A stretch of DNA of 64,000 bases, taken from Sphingobacterium sp. HMA12 (GTDB lineage: Bacteria > Bacteroidota > Bacteroidia > Sphingobacteriales > Sphingobacteriaceae). Numbering within the stretch: the stretch's first letter is position 1; each line of letters begins with the position of its first letter. Under the pieces are notes generated by a model, which saw only the letters and a list, made by a program, of their open reading frames with translations, had not been told where the DNA came from and searched no databases. This document shows positions 8,179 through 16,166 of the stretch, one piece after another. The position numbers and the translations under genes are program-made. The stretch spans positions 310,001 through 374,000 of the forward strand of contig NZ_BEYR01000004.1 in NCBI RefSeq assembly GCF_002933815.1. The letters run 5' to 3'.

Positions 8179-8895
8179 ATGAAAAAAATATTATTAGGAC
8201 TGGCTTTTTTAGGTTTGATGACAAAACTAAACGCTCAACAAATGGTAAATAAAGAATTTGTATCCACAGTGGGTCGCGCAGAGGAAGAAGTGACTCCGGA
8301 CATCATCTATATAGATGTTACACTAAAGGAATTTTATGACAATGGAAACACCAAGAAAAAGGTTGCCATAGACAAGTTAGAAAAAGATCTTTTTGACTCA
8401 GCAACAAAAGCTGGTGTTAAAAAAGAAGATTTTACGATCCAGAATATCTGGAGTTATAATACACCGGAAAAAAAGAAAAAGGATACGGATATCTTGCTTT
8501 CCAGACAATACCGCATCAAGGTTACCAACTTAAACAACTTAGATCAATTGTTGGACGGTGTAGATAAAGCAGGTATCCAGAGCACCTACATCAGCGAATA
8601 CGATTATTCGAAGAAAAAAGAGCTTGAAAAGACCTTAAAAACGAAAGCTGTATTGGATGCGAAAGCGAATGCGCAGATTCTTGCCGAAGCAGCAGGGCAA
8701 AAAATTGGTAAGGCAATCGTCCTTTCGGAAACACCACAACAAATTATTTTTGGTGTTCAGCCCATGATGCGCAATGCCATGTATAAAGGCGCCATGGCTG
8801 AAATGGCAGACGACGCCGGTGGAAATGGTCTTGACTTAAATATCAGACCAATGAAAGTGACAAGCGAAATCAGCGCTTCTTTCGAACTATTGTAA
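8179..8895 (+). CDS. SIMPL domain (DUF541) periplasmic protein
   Basis: 238 residues with a signal peptide (MKKILLGLAFLGLMTKLNAQ). The mature part fits the SIMPL/DUF541 family (E. coli YggE, BP26): VSTVGRAEEEVTPDIIYIDV at the N-terminus, and a mid region A(V)LDAKANAQILAEAAGQKIGK that is the family's best-conserved segment. The biochemical role of the family is unclear; some members affect oxidative stress or form oligomeric rings. Separated from the next gene by only 2 nt, so probably cotranscribed with it. Confidence 0.85.
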   Translation: MKKILLGLAFLGLMTKLNAQQMVNKEFVSTVGRAEEEVTPDIIYIDVTLKEFYDNGNTKKKVAIDKLEKDLFDSATKAGVKKEDFTIQNIWSYNTPEKKKKDTDILLSRQYRIKVTNLNNLDQLLDGVDKAGIQSTYISEYDYSKKKELEKTLKTKAVLDAKANAQILAEAAGQKIGKAIVLSETPQQIIFGVQPMMRNAMYKGAMAEMADDAGGNGLDLNIRPMKVTSEISASFELL

Positions 8896-8897
8896 TC

Positions 8898-9395
8898 ATG
8901 CATAGAGAATTATCTCCAGAAGATAAAAAGAAACAGATAGACCAAGATTTCGGTTGGATCAATCGAATATCTTGGTTAATGGATAATCAGTTCAAGATTG
9001 GCAATTTCCGGTTCGGATTGGATCCGATCTTGAATCTGATCCCTTTGGGCGGTGCGGTAGCCGGCTTTGGCACATCACTGGTCCTGGTCATTGCCATGTG
9101 GCGAAATGGGGCTAGCCCAAAACTGGTCATCCGTATGCTGCTTAATATTACCCTTGACGCAATCTTGGGGAGTATCCCGTTCTTAGGCAATATTTTCGAC
9201 TTTTACAGCAAAGCCAACGAGAAAAACATCAGACTTCTACGCGAACACTATTATGAAGGCCGACACAAAGGTTCGGGCATCGGCATTGTCCTGACGATCA
9301 TATTGATGTTATTTATCTTAATCGCTGGCACTTGTTACCTGATATGGATGTTCTTTTCCTGGGCATTTTCCTTGCTAAATGGGGTTTCTTTTTAA
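8898..9395 (+). CDS. DUF4112 membrane protein
   Basis: 165 residues. The DUF4112 pattern is present: WLMDNQFKIGNFRFGLDPIL, then LIPLGGAVAGFG, LLNITLDAILGSIPFLGNIFDF and KANEKNIRLL. Two hydrophobic segments flank the conserved GSIPFLGNIFD motif and a longer helix lies at about 133-155. Function unknown. It begins 2 nt after the SIMPL gene. Confidence 0.85.
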   Translation: MHRELSPEDKKKQIDQDFGWINRISWLMDNQFKIGNFRFGLDPILNLIPLGGAVAGFGTSLVLVIAMWRNGASPKLVIRMLLNITLDAILGSIPFLGNIFDFYSKANEKNIRLLREHYYEGRHKGSGIGIVLTIILMLFILIAGTCYLIWMFFSWAFSLLNGVSF

Positions 9396-9540
9396 GGTCT
9401 TGCCCTTTTTACTCCGACTTCTATTCGCAATAAAACCTCCACACAAAAACAATTGTGTATATCTAATATCTATTTAATAATTTTGGTAACGATAGATCCT
9501 GTGTGACCCGATCTCTCAATATTAATTTTAGTATTAAAAA

Positions 9541-9909
9541 ATGAGTAAAAAAAGAATATTTGCCCTACTTCTGGTTGTCATTATGCTAGCGGCCATCCTA
9601 ACAAACCCAAGTAAAGATGAACATGAAAAAATTGTCCGTGCAAAAGCTGAGCAATTATTGAAAAGCCAGCTCCATGCGAAAGACCAAGCCTTTTTCGGGT
9701 TGGGGATGCAACTTTTCGGAAATAAATTAGTGGACGATTTTGTCAAAAATTCGATCGTTGTAGACAACTACTATCTCTTTTCCCTTACCAAGATCAAATG
9801 GCAGGGAAAGGAACAAATTATAGGTGGCGGTGCTTTTAAGCAGATTTGGCTGAGTCCCAAGATTGATGAAAAAGCCGACGAAATTATTGCCGCATTGAAA
9901 AAAATCTAG
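9541..9909 (+). CDS. Small membrane-anchored protein, DUF4359-like
   Basis: 122 residues with one N-terminal hydrophobic segment (about 5-21, LFALLLVVIMLAAIL type) ending LTNPSKDEHEKIV. The arrangement of a short membrane anchor, TNPS motif, helical stretch and small C-terminal domain (FSLTKIKWQGKEQIIGGGAF) resembles DUF4359 proteins. The domain name is recalled from memory and tentative. It may be cotranscribed with truC, whose start follows by 1 nt. Confidence 0.6.
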   Translation: MSKKRIFALLLVVIMLAAILTNPSKDEHEKIVRAKAEQLLKSQLHAKDQAFFGLGMQLFGNKLVDDFVKNSIVVDNYYLFSLTKIKWQGKEQIIGGGAFKQIWLSPKIDEKADEIIAALKKI

Positions 9910-9910
9910 T

Positions 9911-10603
9911 ATGTCCTTAGAAATTCTTTACGAAGATGAATCCATCGTGGCGATCAACAAGCCGCATGGTCTTTTGGTACACCGTTCATCCATTGCGCGT
10001 GACACGTCCGAATTTGCCCTCCAAATACTACGTGATCAGCTCGGGAAAACGGTGTATCCCGCTCATCGCTTAGACCGTAAAACTGCTGGTGTACTCCTGT
10101 TTTCACTAAACAAAGAAACGGATCAATACCTACAAAAAAGTTTTCAGGAACATCAAATAGACAAAAAATATCTCGCTGTGCTCAGAGGCTTCGCCCCTGA
10201 GGAAGGGCTGATTGATTATCCATTAAAAAAAGAAAATGGGACCATACAGGAAGCCCAGACATCATTCCGGTTATTAGCGAAGAGTGAACTCGATATTCCT
10301 TTCGGGAAATTTCCGACCTCACGTTACAGTCTTGTCGAAGCCAACCCACTTACTGGCCGTATGCATCAATTGCGACGTCATTTTGCGCATATCTTTTATC
10401 CCATCATCGGCGACCGGCCACACGGCTGTAATAAGCAAAATAAATTCTGGAAAGAGAACTACGAGATGGATACCATGCTACTGCATGCCTCCGAATTATC
10501 CTTCAAACATCCGCTGTCAGGTGAGACTGTTCATATAAAAGCAGCAATCCAATCCGATTTTCAGAAAGTACTTGGAATCTTAAACATACACGGATTATGT
10601 TAA
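9911..10603 (+). CDS. truC: tRNA pseudouridine(65) synthase TruC-like
   Basis: A 230-residue RluA-family pseudouridine synthase. MSLEILYEDESIVAINKPHG and GLLVHRSSIARD at the start, the catalytic HRLDRKTAGVLLFSL (Asp in motif II, about residue 57), and TGRMHQLRRHFAHIFYPIIGD match TruC more closely than RluA/C/D, which usually have a different LVHR region and often an S4 domain. TruC makes pseudouridine 65 in some tRNAs. RluA-family paralogs are hard to separate by eye. It overlaps the downstream gene by 7 nt. Confidence 0.8.
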   Translation: MSLEILYEDESIVAINKPHGLLVHRSSIARDTSEFALQILRDQLGKTVYPAHRLDRKTAGVLLFSLNKETDQYLQKSFQEHQIDKKYLAVLRGFAPEEGLIDYPLKKENGTIQEAQTSFRLLAKSELDIPFGKFPTSRYSLVEANPLTGRMHQLRRHFAHIFYPIIGDRPHGCNKQNKFWKENYEMDTMLLHASELSFKHPLSGETVHIKAAIQSDFQKVLGILNIHGLC

Positions 10604-11415
10604 AACTAATTCTCGAAGCATTTATCAGCATATCCGGCATCGCGGCAGCATCTGGGATTGTCTACCATAATGATGAGCTTCATATTATTTCTGACAACAG
10701 CAATTACCTCTATAACTATAAACTCTCTCAGCAAAGTTTATCCAAAACAGTCTTACTTGAAGCTGAGCCAATGGAAAATATAAACAAAGCGAATAAAATG
10801 GATCTTGAATCCATCACATTCGATGGCTACCGCTACTATCTCTATGGCTCAGGATCGACGGAAAAAAGAAACAATCGCTTTATCTGGGACGGAAAAAAGG
10901 TCCTACAGGAAGACTATCGTAAAATCTATATGCATTTAATGCAGAAATTTGGGATAAGCAAAGCGGACTTTAACATCGAGGGGGTGGTTCATATGGATGA
11001 CCGGATATTGTTTTTCAATAGAGGAAATGGCCCCAAAGGCATCAATGCGATTTTAGAATACAACAGTAAAGCGGAAGGTAAATCGCGATGTATTCCAGTC
11101 GACTTACCTAAGATAAATGGGATCAGTACCGGCTTCTCGGATGCCACACATGTTGGCGACGACATATATTTCATCGCGACTGCAGAAGATGCAAAATCGA
11201 CCTATCTTGACGGCGAAATCGCTGGGTCTTTACTTGGAAAAATATCCGCAGACCTGTCTTCCGGGCCTGAAGTATTCCAGATCCCCGGAAATCATAAATT
11301 CGAAGGTATTACGCTCAAAGAGAAAACTGAGACGGGTTTAATCTTCCTTCTCTGTGAAGATACGGATACAGAAGAGGCTGAACTAACTGTTTATTCGTTG
11401 AAAGTAACGAATTAA
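10597..11415 (+). CDS. Uncharacterised protein, probable beta-propeller (DUF6929-like)
   Basis: 272 residues without a clear signal peptide, although the N-terminus is mildly hydrophobic (ISISGIAAASGIVYHNDELH). Short repeated beta-strand blocks appear: GIVYHNDELHIISDNSNYLY, DLESITFDGYRYYLYGSGST, DFNIEGVVHMDDRILFFNRG, GFSDATHVGDDIYFIATAED and KFEGITLKEKTETGLIFLLC. These suggest a beta-propeller of the SdiA/esterase-like type; DUF6929 is a name from memory. It overlaps truC by 7 nt. Function unknown. Confidence 0.6.
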   Translation: MLKLILEAFISISGIAAASGIVYHNDELHIISDNSNYLYNYKLSQQSLSKTVLLEAEPMENINKANKMDLESITFDGYRYYLYGSGSTEKRNNRFIWDGKKVLQEDYRKIYMHLMQKFGISKADFNIEGVVHMDDRILFFNRGNGPKGINAILEYNSKAEGKSRCIPVDLPKINGISTGFSDATHVGDDIYFIATAEDAKSTYLDGEIAGSLLGKISADLSSGPEVFQIPGNHKFEGITLKEKTETGLIFLLCEDTDTEEAELTVYSLKVTN

Positions 11416-11464
11416 ATCGTTTGTTCTAAAATAGATTCAAAGCTAGGAATCACGTATATTTTAT

Positions 11465-11472
11465 TAAATTTG
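11465..11472 (+). promoter_or_regulatory. -7 element TAAATTTG of gcvT
   Basis: TAAATTTG fits TAnnTTTG and lies 23 nt before the gcvT ATG. No glycine-riboswitch-like structure was seen in the short leader. Confidence 0.5.
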
Positions 11473-11495
11473 CAACTGATTAAAACTTAATTTTT

Positions 11496-12578
11496 ATGTT
11501 AAAAAATACTGCCCTTTCGGAGACGCACATTGCTTTAGGAGCAAAGATGGTTCCCTTCGCAGGCTTCAACATGCCGGTACAATATACCGGTATCAACGAT
11601 GAGCACGAAACAGTTCGTACAGGTGTAGGAGTTTTTGATGTAAGCCACATGGGCGAATTCATCCTTAAGGGTGAAAAAGCCTTGGACCTTCTTCAAAAAA
11701 TCTCTTCAAATGATGTATCTAAATTATATGACGGTAAAGTTCAGTATGCTTATATTCCGAATGAAACGGGCGGTGTAGTAGACGATTTCCTAACTTACCG
11801 CATAGACGACAAAACCTATTTTTTGGTTGTCAATGCCTCTAATATCGAGAAAGACTGGAACTGGATTTCCAAATACAATACCGATGGTGTGGAAATGAAA
11901 AATATTTCTGACCAGACTTCTTTATTTGCCGTTCAGGGTCCCAAAGCAGCTGATGCCTTACAATCGTTGACAGATATCGAGCTCGCGCCAATGGAATACT
12001 ATACCTTTGCCAAAGGTACTTTTGCCGGGGTAGACAACGTATTGGTATCCGCTACAGGATATACCGGTGCCGGTGGCTTCGAAATTTATGTTGCCAATGA
12101 AGATGCACAAAAAGTTTGGGATGCTATTTTTGAAGCTGGAAAAGCTTACGGAATCAAACCGATCGGATTAGGTGCCCGTGATACCTTACGTCTAGAAATG
12201 GGTTTCTGCCTTTATGGAAATGACATTGACGACAATACTTCGCCTTTAGAAGCTGGGTTAGGTTGGGTAACGAAGTTCACGAAAGACTTTGTAAACTCCG
12301 CTGCGCTTAAAGCTGAAAAAGAAGCTGGACTTAAAAAGAAACTGGTTGGGTTTGAAATGATCGACAGAGGCATCCCTCGTCATGATTATGAAATCGTAGA
12401 TGCTGATGGCAATGTAATCGGTCGGGTTACTTCCGGAACGCAATCTCCGACATTGAAAAAATCGGTTGGTTTGGGTTATGTGGACATGGCATTTGCAAAA
12501 GACGGTACAGATATTTTTATTCATATCCGTAATCAAAAAGTAAAAGCTAAAGTAACAAAACCTCCTTTTGTAAAATAA
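11496..12578 (+). CDS. gcvT: Aminomethyltransferase, glycine cleavage T protein
   Basis: 360 residues, the standard length. GcvT transfers the aminomethyl-derived C1 unit from lipoyl-GcvH to tetrahydrofolate and releases ammonia. Signatures: KMVPFAGFNMPVQYTGINDE, GVFDVSHMGEF, SATGYTGAGGFEIYV, GLGARDTLRLEMGFCLYGND and the C-terminal barrel with GRVTSGTQSPTLKKSVGLGYV. The Asp in the D-T-L-R-L-E-M region that binds folate is kept. The gcvP and gcvH partners are not in the window. It is a single gene between a promoter and a strong terminator. Confidence 0.96.
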   Translation: MLKNTALSETHIALGAKMVPFAGFNMPVQYTGINDEHETVRTGVGVFDVSHMGEFILKGEKALDLLQKISSNDVSKLYDGKVQYAYIPNETGGVVDDFLTYRIDDKTYFLVVNASNIEKDWNWISKYNTDGVEMKNISDQTSLFAVQGPKAADALQSLTDIELAPMEYYTFAKGTFAGVDNVLVSATGYTGAGGFEIYVANEDAQKVWDAIFEAGKAYGIKPIGLGARDTLRLEMGFCLYGNDIDDNTSPLEAGLGWVTKFTKDFVNSAALKAEKEAGLKKKLVGFEMIDRGIPRHDYEIVDADGNVIGRVTSGTQSPTLKKSVGLGYVDMAFAKDGTDIFIHIRNQKVKAKVTKPPFVK

Positions 12579-12601
12579 TAACCGGAGTAGAGAGAACATA
12601 T

Positions 12602-12639
12602 AAAAAAGAGCAGAAAACGATCGTTTTCTGCTCTTTTTT
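12602..12639. terminator. Bidirectional terminator after gcvT
   Basis: A perfect 19-bp self-complementary palindrome, AAAAAAGAGCAGAAAACGA followed by its exact complement, with T runs on both strands. It serves gcvT and the convergent gene on the complement. Confidence 0.9.
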
Positions 12640-12660
12640 TGTTATAAGTAAGAAACTGGC

Positions 12661-12903
12661 TTATTTATTTTTTCCCTTCGCCTGTTTAGCGGCATATTGC
12701 TGCTTTTTCTCGCGATCTTTCTCCTGAATCACCACTTTTATGCGTTTGCTTAAGACAACCTTAAGGTAAATCAGTACCACCAAAAATGCGATTGACAATC
12801 CGGTCACCAACATATTTCCGGCTTTATAGCCTTCAAATCCACAATACGCCAAAAATACAATGGCCAAGTTCAATACAATATTCAGTATAAAATATTTTGT
12901 CAT
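12661..12903 (-). CDS. Small membrane protein (DUF6358-like)
   Basis: 80 residues with two predicted membrane helices (about 5-22 and 30-49) and a strongly basic C-terminal tail (KDREKKQQYAAKQAKGKNK). The opening MTKYFILNIVLNLAIVFLAY resembles small Sphingobacteriaceae proteins I recall as DUF6358. Function unknown. It starts 1 nt after the next membrane-protein gene ends, so the two and probably the rhodanese gene form one operon on the complement. Confidence 0.65.
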   Translation of the reverse strand: MTKYFILNIVLNLAIVFLAYCGFEGYKAGNMLVTGLSIAFLVVLIYLKVVLSKRIKVVIQEKDREKKQQYAAKQAKGKNK

Positions 12904-12904
12904 A

Positions 12905-13201
12905 TTACTTTTTTGTTAATCCCAGCACACGCGGCCGCCACACAAAGAAATAGAAAACCCCACCGATAATATTGAGCAATACGATAGCCAATGCCATCAA
13001 CATCCGCTCACTGTTGGAAATCGTCCTGGAAAGCATAATTTCCCGTAAGGCCAATATCACCCACAAAAGAGACAATAAAATAGAAAGGCTACCTAATATG
13101 GGGAAAATACCTAAGCTTAATAGCCGGGCGAATAGGGCTACAATATAAAAAGCAAGACTAAACAAGAAAGCCTGTTTAGTCTGATGCTCCAAATTTTTCA
13201 T
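12905..13201 (-). CDS. Small three-helix membrane protein
   Basis: 98 residues, three hydrophobic segments (about 10-30, 33-52, 66-87) and a C-terminal FYFFVWRPRVLGLTKK. The last helix plus F-x-W-R-P-R is loosely like PLDc_N-type small membrane domains, but I would not assign it. It lies 1 nt after the rhodanese stop and 1 nt before the next gene, a tight operon. Confidence 0.65.
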   Translation of the reverse strand: MKNLEHQTKQAFLFSLAFYIVALFARLLSLGIFPILGSLSILLSLLWVILALREIMLSRTISNSERMLMALAIVLLNIIGGVFYFFVWRPRVLGLTKK

Positions 13202-13202
13202 A

Positions 13203-13517
13203 TTAATAAACGTCTAACTCTGGATCGATTTCCTCTTTCCAGGCCAAGATGCCGCCTTTTAAATTTGCTAGATTATCAAAACCTTGTTGTTCCAACAACA
13301 TAATTGCCTGTGCCGAACGTTTTCCGGAACGACATTGAACGATAACTGGTTTATCCTTCGCAATCTTATCTGCTTCGATCAGGATTCCTGATAGTGGAAT
13401 ATTCAAACCATTCAAATTTGAAACTTCATATTCAAATGACTCACGCACATCAATCAGTTGAAAATCTTCGTTGTTATCGATCTTATTCTTTAATTCTTGT
13501 ACAGATACTTCTTTCAT
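13203..13517 (-). CDS. Rhodanese-like domain protein
   Basis: 104 residues forming a single rhodanese domain: DFQLIDVRESFEYEVSNLNG, IPLSGI, KPVIVQCRSGKRSAQAIMLL and GFDNLANLKGGILAWKEEID. The active-site loop is C-R-S-G-K-R with the persulfide-forming cysteine at about residue 68. Such proteins move sulfane sulfur; the acceptor here is unknown. The ATG at 13515-13517 begins MKEVSVQELKNKI; the 19-residue upstream extension is not domain-like. It is the first gene of a three-gene operon with two small membrane proteins. Confidence 0.9.
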   Translation of the reverse strand: MKEVSVQELKNKIDNNEDFQLIDVRESFEYEVSNLNGLNIPLSGILIEADKIAKDKPVIVQCRSGKRSAQAIMLLEQQGFDNLANLKGGILAWKEEIDPELDVY

Positions 13518-13785
13518 TGTCAAATAATTTATAATCAAATATACTACATTTTTTTCTGAATTGTCTGTCTTCAAAGGCCATCAGGAACTTTCGTGCCTAT
13601 TGCTAATTCAATGTAACCACCAGAGTTTCATTGATTGCATCTTTTTCCTGAACGGCAATAAGCGCTTTCATTTAACCTTTTACCGCCTTGAGGTTAAAGA
13701 TGGTAGGCCATTATCGACGGCCGGCGTGAATTTCCACTAAAATTACAGCTGAAATTATTATCTTCATCCGAACATTACTAACTTT

Positions 13786-15090
13786 ATGAATTCAGTACCT
13801 AGAATATTTTTAGCCTTATCATTAATTACGCTATCTACCATTACATTTGGACAGCAGGTGATTTCCGAACAACAGCGGCAGGATGTGAGCCGTATCTTAA
13901 ATACCCTGGCTTCGGATGATATGCGTGGGCGATCAGCTCTGACAAAGGACATTGAGCCAGCGGCAGATTTTATCGCAAAAGAGATGCAGAAGGTTGGTCT
14001 GGTACCTTATGCAAAAGGGGCGTTTAGACAAACATTCCAACTGGACAGGCTCTCACCCAAAAACAATACCGCAACCGTCAATAAAAAAACCGTTCCTGCG
14101 GAGCATATCATATCACTGGGGAACCACGCGGACCTTAAATGGGATGAAAAGAGCGCTATTAAGGTCGTTCATATTACATCCGATGCTGATTTTGCCCAGG
14201 CTTTTCGCGAACAGTCCTTGTCTAAGGAAAATACGCTTGTACTGGTAGACCCTTCATTTGAAGCTTCTTTTGTTCGTTTTGGCCAAATGCTCAACAAACC
14301 CAAATTTATTGAAGATCCGGGCACACAAAAACCTTCAATAGTCTACCTGCTGACAAAGGAAAAACCAAAAACACTCCATATCCATATCGAACGGGACCTC
14401 CAACACTTCCCGCTTTTTAACGTTGCTGGAGTTATTCCCGGAAAGAGTAAACCAAATGAGTATGTAATCTTTTCAGGGCATTATGACCATATTGGCATAT
14501 TGCCAGCTGTGGGACAAGATTCAATTGCCAACGGAGCCGATGACGATGCGTCGGGAGTAACAGCGATGCTGACCCTCGCAGACTACTATAAGAAGAAAAA
14601 TAACAATGAAAGGACTCTTATTTTTGTGGCATTTACAGCCGAAGAGCTCGGCATGTATGGTTCAAAATATTTTTCTAATCACATCAATGCGGATCAGGTC
14701 GTGGCGATGATCAACATGGAAATGATCGGAAAAGATTCAAAATTTGGGCCCAATACAGTCTATATAACAGGCTATGATCAATCTGACTTAGGTAAATTAA
14801 TGCAGGAAAACCTAAAGAATACGACCTTCAAATTTTATCCTGATCCTTACACAAAGCAAAATTTATTCTATCGCAGTGATAATGCAGTGTTAGCGGCAAA
14901 AGGTGTTCCCGCACATTCATTTTCTACTTCCCAAATGGACAAGGATGAATATTACCACACGGTAAAGGATGAAGTCGCCACGCTAAACGTTCAAAATATT
15001 ATCTCCAGTATTGAAGCTATTGCGATTGGAGCTTCGGGTATTGTTGAAGGCAAGCAAACTCCTTCGCGTGTGGAAAAATTAAAAGACTAG
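13786..15090 (+). CDS. Exported M28-family zinc aminopeptidase
   Basis: 434 residues with a signal peptide (MNSVPRIFLALSLITLSTIT, cleaved near FGQ). The M28 dinuclear zinc site is visible: SGHYDHIG (His, Asp region), ANGADDDASGVTAMLTLA, FTAEELGMYGSKYF (catalytic Glu and metal Glu), NMEMIGKDS and the final His in DEYYHTVKDE. A PA-like insert lies at about 100-190. It probably releases N-terminal amino acids in the periplasm or outside the cell. Transcribed alone and convergent with the GNAT gene; the stop codons overlap by 4 nt. Confidence 0.88.
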   Translation: MNSVPRIFLALSLITLSTITFGQQVISEQQRQDVSRILNTLASDDMRGRSALTKDIEPAADFIAKEMQKVGLVPYAKGAFRQTFQLDRLSPKNNTATVNKKTVPAEHIISLGNHADLKWDEKSAIKVVHITSDADFAQAFREQSLSKENTLVLVDPSFEASFVRFGQMLNKPKFIEDPGTQKPSIVYLLTKEKPKTLHIHIERDLQHFPLFNVAGVIPGKSKPNEYVIFSGHYDHIGILPAVGQDSIANGADDDASGVTAMLTLADYYKKKNNNERTLIFVAFTAEELGMYGSKYFSNHINADQVVAMINMEMIGKDSKFGPNTVYITGYDQSDLGKLMQENLKNTTFKFYPDPYTKQNLFYRSDNAVLAAKGVPAHSFSTSQMDKDEYYHTVKDEVATLNVQNIISSIEAIAIGASGIVEGKQTPSRVEKLKD

Positions 15091-15587
15091 AAAGAGGTGG
15101 TAGGATCTATTGCCCGCTGCATGACATAATCATTCAATACAAAGTCATAATAGGGAATATCAACAGTTTCGATAACCTGAAACCCCTGCTTCAAATAAAA
15201 ATGATAAGCAGGGTTATTTCTATTGACATTGAGTTCCAAAATATTCTTGCCTTTGGTTTTTGCTTTGTCAATGGCAAAATCAATCAATGCTTTCCCAAAA
15301 CCTTTTCCCTGTACATTGGGCATCAAATACAGCTTTTCAATACGAAGTTTGTCTGCAAAAGTTTTCAACGCTACAAAGCCCTGGCCGATACCATCTTCCT
15401 TCAGAATATAAAAAAACTGTCCATTTACCATTCCCTCAGCTAAGCCTTCAACGGTATAGCTTTTCTCCAGCATAAAATCAATCTGCTCTTTTGAAAGTAT
15501 CTCTCCATAAGCATCTGGCCATATGATATGCGCCATGTTAGAAATACTACGGATATCTGTCTGTTCGGCTAACTCTATTGTTATCAT
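15087..15587 (-). CDS. GNAT family N-acetyltransferase
   Basis: 166 residues with one GNAT domain. The acetyl-CoA loop is YLMPNVQGKGFGKALIDFAI (Q-x-x-G-x-G, about 92-105), followed by LELNVNRNNPAYHFYLKQGF typical of motif B. The N-terminus begins MITIELAEQTDIRSISNMAH. Substrate unknown; such free-standing GNATs modify amines, small molecules or protein N-termini. Its start overlaps the stop of the upstream TPK-like gene by 4 nt (ATGA type), so they are coupled. Confidence 0.85.
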   Translation of the reverse strand: MITIELAEQTDIRSISNMAHIIWPDAYGEILSKEQIDFMLEKSYTVEGLAEGMVNGQFFYILKEDGIGQGFVALKTFADKLRIEKLYLMPNVQGKGFGKALIDFAIDKAKTKGKNILELNVNRNNPAYHFYLKQGFQVIETVDIPYYDFVLNDYVMQRAIDPTTSF

Positions 15588-16156
15588 GAGATTGTCTCTC
15601 CTATTAAAATATATTTTGATTTCGAAAATCCGAGCTTAAATAAGCCATCCGCTACTGTTTCATAAAGATCTTCACCTATTTTCCGAAGTCCTTCTGTCGT
15701 GATTTCTTCGCCTTGGGAGTCTATTTTTAGCTGCTCCCCACCCATTTTCCACTTTGTAAAACCGGTCGTGACAAAATAGTAGCGCATTCCTTGGGCCAAT
15801 AATACCACATTGATCAGATCCAGGTAGCGCTGATAATGTACAAGACTTATTTGATCCGTAATAATATTTACCGCCTTATACTGATGTTCAATGAGATATT
15901 CAATGGCCGATTGTAAAAAACTATCGATATATGAAACTACTCTCAAATTCTCCTGTGCATAATTTGTTTGGGACTGTGCAAAAACGATATCAAATTTGTA
16001 TCCCCTGGCGTCCAATGGATCAACCATATTATTTTCTATGGCAATCGTTGGGCTCCATTCCAGCAATTGTCCCAAATCTTCTTCATCGATCAGAAAAAGA
16101 TCTTCAATCAGCAGAGCAGGTTCCTGGTTCTCTCGAACGATATGATGCGATGACAT
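15584..16156 (-). CDS. Thiamin pyrophosphokinase-fold protein lacking the usual acidic motifs (tentative)
   Basis: 190 residues. The order of strands and helices resembles thiamin pyrophosphokinase: LLEWSPTIAIENNMVDPLDARGYKFDIVFAQ (the place of the DGG...G(I/V)xPDxxxGDxDS block), then SFLQSAIEYLIEHQYKAVNI (the place of the TDxxxAxxxL block). However the DGG, GDxDS and TD residues are replaced, so thiamin kinase activity looks unlikely if the alignment is right. The C-terminal part has KWKMGGEQLKIDSQGEEITT. The assignment is from pattern memory only; treat it as uncharacterised. It lies 10 nt downstream of the M20 peptidase gene and is coupled to the GNAT gene. Confidence 0.4.
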   Translation of the reverse strand: MSSHHIVRENQEPALLIEDLFLIDEEDLGQLLEWSPTIAIENNMVDPLDARGYKFDIVFAQSQTNYAQENLRVVSYIDSFLQSAIEYLIEHQYKAVNIITDQISLVHYQRYLDLINVVLLAQGMRYYFVTTGFTKWKMGGEQLKIDSQGEEITTEGLRKIGEDLYETVADGLFKLGFSKSKYILIGETIS

Positions 16157-16166
16157 TTCGAAAGAT

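Noticed and set aside
13603..13671. 22-codon frame on the complement (MKALIAVQEKDAINETLVVT...) in the gap before the M28 peptidase
   Set aside because: Too short and unsupported; frames around it are broken, so it may be a gene remnant, but this cannot be shown.
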